From positions 5,025 to 16,389 of the forward strand of contig DHQI01000075.1 of NCBI GenBank assembly GCA_002408065.1: a stretch of 11,365 nucleotides of DNA. Direction: 5' to 3'. The position numbers and the translations under genes were made by a program. Positions 1 through 7,800 of the stretch are shown here, piece by piece. The notes beneath the pieces are model-generated. The model had not been told where the DNA came from and did no database searches. It saw nothing but the letters and a program-made list of their open reading frames with translations. Position 1 is the first letter of the stretch, and every line of letters begins with the position of its first letter. The stretch comes from Bacteroidales bacterium UBA5342. GTDB taxonomy: Bacteria; Bacteroidota; Bacteroidia; Bacteroidales; UBA5342.

Positions 1-83
1 TTTGTGGCATCATAGGTTCTATAGTAACTGTAAGGCGAGCTGAAAAAGTGTCAAAAGCAATTCTTCAAAACCTCTTCCTTTTA

Positions 84-1349
84 TCAGGACTTAAGCAAGG
101 CCAAATCATCGCCTGTAGGATTTTGAAATATTCGCAATTCGAATTCATTAATAATGGCCAGAACATGATCAAATATATCAGCCTGAATACTCTCATAAAC
201 CGCCCATTCCTGACGTTTACTAAAAACGTATATTTCCATTGGAATACCCTTCTCGGTAGGTTGCAATTGACGCACCAGAAAGGTCATATCATCATGAATC
301 GTGGGCAAGTGGTGCAGATAAGCTTCCAAGTATTTACGAAAAATACCCAAATTGGTTTGACGTGAGGAGTTAACCACTAAATTTTCTTTGAGATTCAATG
401 ATTGATTACGTTTCTTTAATTCTTTTTCTTTGTCAGTTATATATTCATTAAGCAGGTAAAAGCGGCTTAACTTATCTAACAATTCCGGAGTAGCAAACTT
501 CACGCTCTTCATATCGATATTAATGGAACGTTTGATGCGACGTCCGCCTGAATCACTCATACCACGCCAGTTTTGAAAAGAATCACTCACTAAAGCATAT
601 ACAGGAACTGTGGATATCGTTTTATCCCAATTCTGTATTTTAATGGTGTTCAGTGTTATCTCTGTCACCTCACCATCAGCGCCATATTTAGGTAATACGA
701 TCCAGTCTCCCAAACGCACCATATCATTGGCTCCTATCTGTATACTAGCTACCAGACTCAGAATAGTATCACGAAAAACCAACATCAAAACAGCCGCCAT
801 AGCCCCCAAACCGGCAAACACGCGGGAGATCTGAAAACCCTCTATAAACACAGCCATCACAGCAAATATCCCAACAATGGAAGCAATTACTTTCACCAGC
901 TGTATATATCCTTTGATAGAGCGGTTCTTAGCAATCTTGGAATGCTGATAAATCTCATTCAAAGCATCCAGAAAGGCAGAAAAGGTCATCAGCAGAACGG
1001 CAATGATCCATAACTGGGCCAGTTCTGAGAGAAATTCTGCTAATCGTGGTGCTTCGTCTATGATGTGTGGAATGGTTAAATTTACAATCAGTGCCGGTGT
1101 AATCTGCGCCAATTTATTAAACACTTTTTTCTCCAACAAGAAATCATCGTATTTATTTTTAGTGCTTTTTACTATACGGTGTACTAAATCCACCACAAAA
1201 CGGTTCGTCAACCAATACCCCAACACACAAGCCACCAACAGTATGATAATAACACTGACAGTAGTAGCATTGGCAATAGCCTGTACAGACATCAGCGTAT
1301 TATTCTCCCAAAAAGCTTTGATAAAATGCGTAAATTTTTCCATATCCAT
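84..1349 (-). CDS. MscS-family mechanosensitive ion channel (YbdG type)
   Basis: This is an inner-membrane channel protein of the MscS superfamily, which opens under membrane tension and protects cells against osmotic down-shock. The 421-aa product has hydrophobic segments near residues 27-48, 82-98, 108-130 and 148-170. A glycine/alanine-rich pore-lining helix lies at about 174-205 (FAGLGAMAAVLMLVFRDTI), followed by the beta domain with GDWIVLPKYGADGEV at 214-228. The stretch NWRGMSDSGGRRIKRS (260-275) and the overall length of about 415-420 aa resemble E. coli YbdG from memory, rather than short MscS. The start at 1349 (MDMEKF) lies about 20 nt downstream of a TAnnTTTG box; an internal Met two codons later is an alternative. 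The gene ends in TGA followed directly by TAA. It is read away from the PASTA gene and appears monocistronic within the window. The family call is very secure; the YbdG subtype is likely. Confidence 0.95.
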   Translation of the reverse strand: MDMEKFTHFIKAFWENNTLMSVQAIANATTVSVIIILLVACVLGYWLTNRFVVDLVHRIVKSTKNKYDDFLLEKKVFNKLAQITPALIVNLTIPHIIDEAPRLAEFLSELAQLWIIAVLLMTFSAFLDALNEIYQHSKIAKNRSIKGYIQLVKVIASIVGIFAVMAVFIEGFQISRVFAGLGAMAAVLMLVFRDTILSLVASIQIGANDMVRLGDWIVLPKYGADGEVTEITLNTIKIQNWDKTISTVPVYALVSDSFQNWRGMSDSGGRRIKRSINIDMKSVKFATPELLDKLSRFYLLNEYITDKEKELKKRNQSLNLKENLVVNSSRQTNLGIFRKYLEAYLHHLPTIHDDMTFLVRQLQPTEKGIPMEIYVFSKRQEWAVYESIQADIFDHVLAIINEFELRIFQNPTGDDLALLKS

Positions 1350-1369
1350 TGCTCAAAAATAACTGACTA

Positions 1370-1377
1370 CAAAGTTA
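1370..1377 (-). promoter_or_regulatory. Bacteroidota -7 box for the MscS-family gene
   Basis: The minus strand reads TAACTTTG, an exact match to the TAnnTTTG -7 consensus of Bacteroidota sigma-ABfr promoters, 20 bases upstream of the ATG at 1349. I see no good TTG -33 element at the usual distance. The leader would be only about 10-20 nt. The call rests on position and on the same box occurring before the other three divergent gene starts. Confidence 0.55.
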
Positions 1378-1388
1378 TTAAAATATAA

Positions 1389-1464
1389 GGTTAAGACTAT
1401 AATTAAGATTAAGAAATTTCTCACCCCCCCCCTTTTAAGCTCAATCTTAGACCCATTCTTAGCC
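1389..1464. repeat. Imperfect inverted repeat of GGYTAA-type hexamers around a C9 run
   Basis: The left arm (1389-1413, plus strand) and the right arm (1440-1464, read on the minus strand) are both 25 nt. They match at 17 of 25 positions without gaps, and share GGyTAAGA at the outer end and TAAGATTrAG at the inner end. The 26-nt spacer (1414-1439) holds nine consecutive C at 1424-1432. In each arm the TAAG cores sit in a 6- or 12-nt register, as in the tandem GGTTAA array at 11341-11365. It lies between the two divergent -7 boxes. It could be a decayed repeat element, a hairpin, or a regulator of both genes; function is unknown. Confidence 0.6.
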
Positions 1465-1482
1465 ACAACTTTATTTTTTAAT

Positions 1483-1490
1483 TATCTTTG
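1483..1490 (+). promoter_or_regulatory. Bacteroidota -7 box for the PASTA-rluD operon
   Basis: TATCTTTG matches TAnnTTTG exactly and lies 49 bases upstream of the PASTA ATG at 1540, giving a leader of roughly 42 nt. The preceding sequence is AT-rich (a TTTATTTTTTA tract) but has no clear TTG -33 element. It would transcribe both the PASTA gene and rluD. Confidence 0.55.
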
Positions 1491-1539
1491 AGCCTTTATT
1501 CACACATCACGGGATATAGCACCCAAACAATACAAGCCA

Positions 1540-2349
1540 ATGAAGACTTTTTTCAGGTTTATTTTCAGTAAATTATTTCTAAAACAACTCATCTTAGCCA
1601 TCGTTATAGCTTTAACCTTGTTTGGAGCAACGGTATTAGGAATCAGGATATTTACCCGTCATGGCCAGGCCATTCAGGTGCCGGATATTAAAGGCTACAA
1701 TGAAGCTCAAGTAGGGCGTATTATCTCGGATAATGATTTACGATTCGAAATCATTGACTCCATTTTCACACAAGAAGTGCTACCAGGAACGGTATTCGAC
1801 CAAATACCTGCTGCTGGTTCATTTGTAAAAAAGAATCGCAAAATCTTCCTAATCATGAATGCCAAGCACAACGAAAGAGTGGCTGTTCCTTCATTAAAAA
1901 ATGTATCGTTGCGACAAGCACAAGTACTGATAAGCCAAAGTGGTCTTAAGATAGGAAAAGTAGCCTACATCACCTCAGAATACAAAGATTTGGTGTTAAA
2001 ACAAATGATGAGTGACAGCATCATACCACCGGGCACCATGGTACCTAAATGGTCGGAAATAGACCTGCAAGTAGGGCGCGGACTCAGCTCCCGCAAAACG
2101 GATGTGCCCTACCTTCGCGGATTATATTGGATAGATGCTAAAGAAAAAATCCTAAGTATTAACCTTAACGAAGGATCTATCATAAAAGATGAAACCATAT
2201 CCGATGATAGCCCTATAGACTCTGCTATAGTATGGAAACAATATCCGCAACCCAATGTACACGCCAATGTTGGCAAATCAGTAGATATGTGGCTAACAAT
2301 GGACACCGCAATAGTATATGCTGCAGATTCTACTTTGAGGTCTAGATAA
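1540..2349 (+). CDS. Membrane-anchored protein with three PASTA domains
   Basis: The 269-aa product has a short basic N-terminus, one transmembrane helix at about 14-37, and then three consecutive PASTA domains: about 46-108 (starts VPDIKGYNEAQ), 115-179 (VPSLKNVSLRQAQ) and 188-254 (VPYLRGLYWIDA). Each shows the family pattern of VPxL/I at the start, a helix, and a PxxG/P-type turn such as LPGTVFDQIPAAG. PASTA domains are known from PknB-type kinases and penicillin-binding proteins, where they bind peptidoglycan or muropeptides. Here there is no kinase or transpeptidase domain, so the protein is probably a single-pass anchor with its domains in the periplasm. It is the first gene of a two-gene unit; rluD starts 13 nt after its stop. 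A cell-wall sensing or scaffolding role is inference. The start is supported by the promoter box 49 nt upstream and by the TM helix directly after it. Confidence 0.93.
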   Translation: MKTFFRFIFSKLFLKQLILAIVIALTLFGATVLGIRIFTRHGQAIQVPDIKGYNEAQVGRIISDNDLRFEIIDSIFTQEVLPGTVFDQIPAAGSFVKKNRKIFLIMNAKHNERVAVPSLKNVSLRQAQVLISQSGLKIGKVAYITSEYKDLVLKQMMSDSIIPPGTMVPKWSEIDLQVGRGLSSRKTDVPYLRGLYWIDAKEKILSINLNEGSIIKDETISDDSPIDSAIVWKQYPQPNVHANVGKSVDMWLTMDTAIVYAADSTLRSR

Positions 2350-2362
2350 ACAAGAAGGAGTT

Positions 2363-3418
2363 ATGACAGAAGAGAACAAATTGAAGGAGGAGAATACCGA
2401 AAACGAAGAACAGGAACTATTCGAACACTTCCGCGTAGTAGCCGATGCAGGTCAAAAGCCTTTGCGGGTAGATAAATTCTTGGTAGATAAAATACAAAAT
2501 GCGTCACGCAACAAGATACAGATGGCTGCCGAAGCCGGCAATATACTCGTCAATGACAAAGCGATAAAATCCAATTACAAAGTAAAACCGCACGATATCA
2601 TCAGCATAGTGATGGAATATCCACGTCACGAGCTAGTCATTATTCCTGAAGACATCCCTCTTGATATCGTCTATGAAGACGATGAACTCCTTGTGGTCAA
2701 CAAACCGGTAGGCTTAGTCGTTCATCCGGGGCATGGCAACTATACCGGCACACTAGTCAATGCTTTAGCTCACCGTTACAAAGATCTGCCGATGTTTAAT
2801 GGCGGAGATTCACGTCCGGGATTAGTACACCGCATAGATAAAAACACCTCAGGCCTAATGGTCGTCGCTAAAACAGAATTAGCTAAGAATAAGCTGGCCA
2901 AACAGTTTTTTAACAAAACAACGCACCGCCTCTATCAAGCTGTTGTCTGGGGCAATTTTCCCGAAGGCGAAGAAGACGGCACAGTGGATGCACACATAGG
3001 CCGAAGCCTAAAAAACCGCCTTCAGATGGACGTTTTCCCTCAAGGAGATTTTGGTAAAAATGCGGTAACACACTATGAATTACTGGAACCCTTAGGCTAT
3101 GTCTCCCTGATACAATGCCAGCTGGAAACCGGCCGCACACATCAAATCCGTGCTCATATGAGATACATTGGTCATCCACTCTTTAACGACGAACGCTATG
3201 GCGGCGATGCCATCCTGAAAGGGACCACATTTACCAAATACAAGCAGTTTGTCAACAATTGCTTTAGCATCTGCCCGCGCCATGCGCTACACGCTAAAAC
3301 CCTTGGCTTTGAGCATCCGACAACAGGCGAGATGATGCATTTCAACTCGGAACTCCCGGAGGATATGGTGCAACTGATTGAAAAATGGCGGGGCTACGTG
3401 GCCAACAGAGGAGAGTAA
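2363..3418 (+). CDS. rluD: RluA-family 23S rRNA pseudouridine synthase (RluD-like)
   Basis: This cytoplasmic enzyme converts uridine to pseudouridine in structured RNA. RluD itself modifies helix 69 of 23S rRNA. The 351-aa protein has an acidic N-terminal tail (1-22), an S4 RNA-binding domain at about 34-88 (RVDKFLVDKIQNASRNKIQ), and the catalytic domain from about 100. The catalytic motif HRIDKNTSGLMVV starts at H156, with the nucleophilic aspartate D159. The second signature, LETGRTHQIRAHM, covers about 254-266. Length and architecture fit RluD and the wider RluA/C/D group; the exact target uridine cannot be read from the sequence, so RluD is the nearest label rather than proven. The gene follows the PASTA gene by 13 nt and is presumably cotranscribed. 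AAGAAGGAG directly precedes the ATG with only TT between, which is unusually close for a working Shine-Dalgarno. A hairpin and T-run lie about 130 nt after the stop. Confidence 0.95.
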   Translation: MTEENKLKEENTENEEQELFEHFRVVADAGQKPLRVDKFLVDKIQNASRNKIQMAAEAGNILVNDKAIKSNYKVKPHDIISIVMEYPRHELVIIPEDIPLDIVYEDDELLVVNKPVGLVVHPGHGNYTGTLVNALAHRYKDLPMFNGGDSRPGLVHRIDKNTSGLMVVAKTELAKNKLAKQFFNKTTHRLYQAVVWGNFPEGEEDGTVDAHIGRSLKNRLQMDVFPQGDFGKNAVTHYELLEPLGYVSLIQCQLETGRTHQIRAHMRYIGHPLFNDERYGGDAILKGTTFTKYKQFVNNCFSICPRHALHAKTLGFEHPTTGEMMHFNSELPEDMVQLIEKWRGYVANRGE

Positions 3419-3521
3419 CTAACTTTCGTTCTCAAAGAATTCGTGCAACAGATCATAAGAAGCAAAGCGCAACAATTACTAACGCCTCTTTATCTGCTTC
3501 TTGAGCAATGCAACGTCCCAT
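3419..3521 (-). other. Possible coding remnant in the convergent gap
   Basis: The minus strand of the rluD/kinase gap is coding-like but interrupted. From an ATG at 3521, 22 codons read MGRCIAQEADKEALVIVALC and so on before a TGA at 3453-3455. In a different frame, 18 codons read LLRFASYDLLHEFFENES and end in TAG at 3419-3421, directly abutting the rluD stop. A single frame change near 3460-3470 would join them into a peptide of about 35 residues. I do not recognise the product. It could be a decayed gene following the kinase, or chance reading of AT-balanced spacer. An AAGAAGCA/TGCTTCTT inverted repeat (3457-3464 and 3495-3502) also overlaps it. Confidence 0.25.
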
Positions 3522-3549
3522 AAAAAATTTAATTATCACCAGAACAGTG

Positions 3550-3580
3550 AAAGTAAGAAAGATTGCTTGCTTTACTTTTT
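3550..3580 (+). terminator. Probable intrinsic terminator of the PASTA-rluD unit
   Basis: AAAGTAA (3550-3556) pairs perfectly with TTACTTT (3572-3578). The loop can pair further inside (AAG/CTT around ATTG). On the plus strand the right arm runs into five T (3576-3580). The stem is AT-rich and weak. It lies 131 nt past the rluD stop and just before the kinase stop. On the minus strand the stem is not followed by a T-run, so it serves plus-strand transcripts best. Confidence 0.45.
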
Positions 3581-3590
3581 ACTAAGCACC

Positions 3591-4772
3591 TTAGGACGCT
3601 TCGCATTTAGGCAAAATTATCCGAAAGGTAGTGCCGATGTCTATTTCGGATTTTTTAACGAAGATTTTACCTCCGTGATAGTCTTTTATAATACGACGGA
3701 CAAAGGAGAGACCAAGCCCCCAGCCACGTTTTTTAGAGGAAAATCCCGGTTGAAAAACTTCTTTGAATTTATTTTTAGGAATGCCTTTCCCCTCATCCAT
3801 CACATCAATGCTGGCTGTTTTTTCATCTTCTTCGAGCACAATGGTTATCTTGCCCCCGCCACGCATAGCATCAACGGCATTTTTTAGCAGATTCTCTACC
3901 ACCCATTCAAAGAGCTCTGCATTCAACATTACCGGAATGAAATGTTCCCGTTGAAAGTTCTTGACAATTTTCACTTTTCGGGTAATGCGCGTAGACATAT
4001 AAGAGGCTGAGTCATCTAATATCTCACTCAGATTATACATTTCCAGGGTCGGCTTAGAACCGATCTTAGAAAAACGGTTAGCCACCTTTTGCAAACGAGT
4101 CACATCTTTCTGCATTTCGTCCACCATCTCGTGCGATGTATGACCGCTACGCATCAGATCCATCCAGGCCAGTAACGAGGAAATAGGAGTGCCTAACTGG
4201 TGAGCTGTTTCTTTTGAAAGACCTACCCACACACGATTTTCTTCCGAACGTTTGGATATATAAAAGAAGAAGTAGGCTATCAGCATGAATGATGCAATAA
4301 TTAAAAACTGCCAGAAAGGAAAATAAGCCAAACGCTTAAGCAGAATAGAACGACCGTAGTAAATATAAACCTCTTGCGAGAAAGCACCGTCCGCCACTTC
4401 AAAAGAAACCTTGATGGGCGGATGTTCTTCACTATTTGAAAACTCTTGCAGCTTTTCCTGAATAAAGGCGTCCTGATGGCTCTTAGGAAGCTTTATGTTG
4501 TTATGTTCAAAAATGTTACCCTCCGCATCGGTGATTATCATCGGAATGGTCTCATTGTTTGAGATTATTTCCAAGGCCATATTTTGCGCCTCATTACCAG
4601 CTGTCACGCTGGCTATCACACGGTAAGCCTCGGCCCACAGGTGCATTTTAGATTGTTCATCTTTAGACAAACGACGCGCCATAGAATTACTAAAGTAGGT
4701 CGTAGTTATCACCACAAAAACCAACATACAAAGAGCAATTATGTGCGTCTTTTTCCGAAGATGAATAATCAT
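3591..4772 (-). CDS. Two-TM sensor histidine kinase, orphan
   Basis: This inner-membrane sensor kinase autophosphorylates on histidine and passes phosphate to a response regulator. In the 393-aa protein, TM1 is at about 9-29, an extracytoplasmic sensor region covers about 30-150, and TM2 lies at about 153-172. The dimerisation/phosphoacceptor helix contains KETAHQLGTPISSL, with the likely phosphorylated H191. The HATPase domain shows an N box (ENLLKNAVDAM, N298), a G1 box (DEGKGIP, from D326), an F-box-like FQPGFSSKKRG and a G2 box GWGLGLSFVRRII (350-362). There is no HAMP or PAS domain that I can see. The H box AHQLGTP is typical of Bacteroidota kinases. It lies 82 nt downstream of secA on the same strand, with a hairpin between and no clear TAnnTTTG box, so it may be cotranscribed with secA. 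No response regulator is in the window, so the partner and signal are unknown. Family call secure; pathway unknown. Confidence 0.95.
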   Translation of the reverse strand: MIIHLRKKTHIIALCMLVFVVITTTYFSNSMARRLSKDEQSKMHLWAEAYRVIASVTAGNEAQNMALEIISNNETIPMIITDAEGNIFEHNNIKLPKSHQDAFIQEKLQEFSNSEEHPPIKVSFEVADGAFSQEVYIYYGRSILLKRLAYFPFWQFLIIASFMLIAYFFFYISKRSEENRVWVGLSKETAHQLGTPISSLLAWMDLMRSGHTSHEMVDEMQKDVTRLQKVANRFSKIGSKPTLEMYNLSEILDDSASYMSTRITRKVKIVKNFQREHFIPVMLNAELFEWVVENLLKNAVDAMRGGGKITIVLEEDEKTASIDVMDEGKGIPKNKFKEVFQPGFSSKKRGWGLGLSFVRRIIKDYHGGKIFVKKSEIDIGTTFRIILPKCEAS

Positions 4773-4800
4773 AAAGTCATATTAAATTAACAACAATGCC

Positions 4801-4820
4801 AAAGAGGCAGCTGCCTCCCC
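4801..4820 (-). terminator. Palindromic hairpin between secA and the kinase gene
   Basis: The 14-bp perfect palindrome GAGGCAGCTGCCTC occupies 4804-4817. On the minus strand it is preceded by GGG and followed by TTT, so RNA could form GGGGAGGC-AGCU-GCCUCUUU, five Watson-Crick pairs extended by three G-U pairs. It begins about 35 nt after the secA stop. The T-run is only three bases, so it may be a partial terminator or attenuator limiting read-through into the kinase, or a 3' stabiliser of the secA message. A protein-binding palindrome is an alternative. Confidence 0.4.
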
Positions 4821-4854
4821 AACAAAAAAATTTTGAGAAGTGGACGTCTATATT

Positions 4855-7800
4855 TTACAAGCCTTTGCCGTGACAGTTTTTGTATTTTTTGCCGCTACCG
4901 CAAGGGCAGGGTTCATTACGGCCTACTTTAGCTTCCACACGCACTGGCTGCGCTTTTTTCTGTTCCTTTTGCTGCTGTCCGCCCTCCTGACTTTGTCGGC
5001 TCTCGCTAAGGCGCTGATGACGTATGCTACGTTCCTGAGCTTGCTGCACCTGATTAGGATCACGGGTCGGAATCTGCGCTTTGATAAGTGCCGCCACACT
5101 ACGCTTGCTAACATCATCAACCATCGATTTGAACAGGTTGAATGATTCAAATTTGTATATCAACAGCGGATCTTTTTGCTCATAAGAAGCATTTTGTACC
5201 GACTGCTTCAAATCATCCAACTCACGCAAATGCTCTTTCCACAATTCGTCAATGACCTGCAGCAACATAGCTTTTTCAAAAGCCCTTGCCACCTCTACAC
5301 CTTCGCTGTTATAGGCCGCTTCCAGATCTACCGGTACATTGTAAGTCAGTTTACCATCGGTGATAGGGATCAGTATTTTTTCATAATCCTGACCACGTTT
5401 TTCAAAGACATCTTTTATTACCGGATAAGCAATCTTACCCATCTGCTCGCTTTTACGTTTATAGGCATCAACGGCTTTTTCGTACGTTTGTTCTGTCAAC
5501 TGTGCGGCATTGGCTTCTTTAAACTCTTTCTCTGAGAAAGGCGCATCAATAGATAAAAGACGGAAAGTATCCAATTTCAAACCTTCATAATCGCCAGCTT
5601 CGTAGTTATCATTCACCACACTTTCGCAGGCATCAAACAACATATTGGAGACTTCAACTCCCATACGCTCACCCAAAAGAGCGTGCTTACGTTTTTTGTA
5701 AATCACCTCACGTTGTGAGTTCATCACATCATCGTATTCCAGCAAACGCTTACGGATACCAAAGTTATTTTCTTCCACTTTTTTCTGAGCACGCTCTATG
5801 GATTTTGAAATCATAGAATGTTGGATCACATCGCCTTCTTCGTGTCCAAGGCGATCCATAACGCCCACAATGCGGTCTGATGAGAACAAACGCATCAGGT
5901 TATCTTCCAACGAAACATAGAAGACAGAAGATCCCGGATCTCCCTGACGACCGGCACGACCACGCAGCTGACGGTCTACACGGCGACTCTCGTGACGTTC
6001 TGTACCTATAATGGCCAAACCACCGGCAGCTTTTACCTCATCACTGAGTTTGATATCGGTACCACGACCAGCCATATTGGTTGCAATAGTTACTGTTCCG
6101 GCCTTACCTGCTTCAGATACAATATCGGCCTCACGCTGGTGCAATTTCGCATTCAGCACGTTGTGTTTTATGCCTTTTCGCTTCAGCATACGGCTCAGTA
6201 ATTCTGAAATCTCTACCGAAGTAGTACCAACCAATACCGGACGACCTTTTGCCACCTCTTCTGAAACGCCTTCGATCACAGCGTTGTATTTTTCACGCAC
6301 CGTTTTGTAAACCTTATCATCCTGATCATCACGGGCAATAGGTCTGTTGGTCGGAATCACCACCACATCGAGTTCGTAGATATCCCAGAATTCACCCGCT
6401 TCTGTTTCAGCAGTACCTGTCATACCAGACAGTTTTTCGTACATACGGAAATAGTTTTGCAGCGTGATAGTGGCCATCGTTTGTGTAGCAGCTTCTACTT
6501 TTACATGCTCTTTAGACTCTATGGCCTGGTGCAATCCGTCAGAATAACGACGTCCTTCCATAATACGGCCGGTCTGCTCATCGACGATTTTCACCTTATT
6601 GTCGATCACCACATATTGGTCATCTTTTTCGAACATAGAATAAGCACGCAAAAGCTGCTGTATGGTATGCACACGTTCTGATTTGACAGAATAGTTTTGC
6701 AACAATTCATCTTTTTTAGCCAGACGATCATCTTCGCTCAGGGAATCATCTTTTTCCAGCACAGCAATCTCTTCCCCTACATTAGGCAAGACAAACAATT
6801 CCGGATCTTCCGAGCTGCCAGTAATAGCATCTATCCCTTTATCGGTCAACTCTATAGAGTTCGTTTTCTCATCAATTACAAAGAATAGGTCATCGGTAAC
6901 CACGTGCATATTCTTGTTATTTTCCTGCATATAGAAGTTTTCGGTTTTCAGCATTTGCGCTTTAATACCTTCTTCACTCAGGAATTTAATCAATGGCTTA
7001 TATTTAGGAAAGCCTTTGTGTGCACGGTAAAGCAACAGAGCACCTTCTTCAGCTACTTTTTTATCTTCTGAAGTGATTTTTTGCTTGGCTTCGGACAATA
7101 GCTTGGTAACCATTTGGCGTTGCATTCCTACAAGTTTTTCCACCTTAGGACGGTGCTCTTCGAACTGCTGGTCTTCGCCACGCGGTACCGGTCCGGAAAT
7201 AATCAGCGGTGTACGGGCATCATCTACCAATACGGAATCGACCTCATCGACGATGGCATAGTTGTGCTTGCGCTGCACTAAATCTTTGGGACTAAATGCC
7301 ATATTGTCGCGCAAGTAATCAAACCCAAATTCATTATTGGTACCAAAAGTAATATCGCAACGGTAGGCTTTACGGCGATCTTCAGAGTTAGGCTGATGCT
7401 TATCGATACAATCGACCGACAAGCCATGGAATTGATAAAGTGGCCCCATCCATTCAGAGTCACGTTTAGCCAGGTAATCGTTCACCGTTACAACGTGAAC
7501 ACCTCGCCCTGTCAAGGCATTAAGAAATACCGGTAATGTGGCGACCAAAGTCTTACCCTCACCAGTAGCCATCTCAGCGATTTTTCCTTGGTGCAATACC
7601 ACGCCACCAAAGAGCTGACAGTCATAGTGAACCATATTCCACTCTATCTCGTGACCTCCGGCTAACCAAGAGCTTTTATAAATGGCTTTATCGCCTGAGA
7701 TGCTAACAAAATCGTGTTCAGCAGCCAAATCACGATCCATATCACTTGCCGTCACTTCTATGGTGTCGTTTTCGGTCAAGCGCCGGGCTGTTTCTTTTAC

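Noticed and set aside
1..13. ATGATGCCACAAA on the minus strand at the left edge, a possible start of a next gene.
   Set aside because: Only four codons are visible and there is no recognisable promoter box, so it cannot be supported.
2159..2169. TTAACCTTAAC inside the PASTA gene, resembling the GGTTAA repeat family.
   Set aside because: It is fully explained by ordinary codons for Ile-Asn-Leu-Asn within PASTA domain 3, and there is no tandem array.
5176..5535. Plus-strand open frames of 60-120 codons opposite secA, including this one.
   Set aside because: They are antisense shadows of a clearly conserved SecA frame, with no recognisable domains or promoter boxes.
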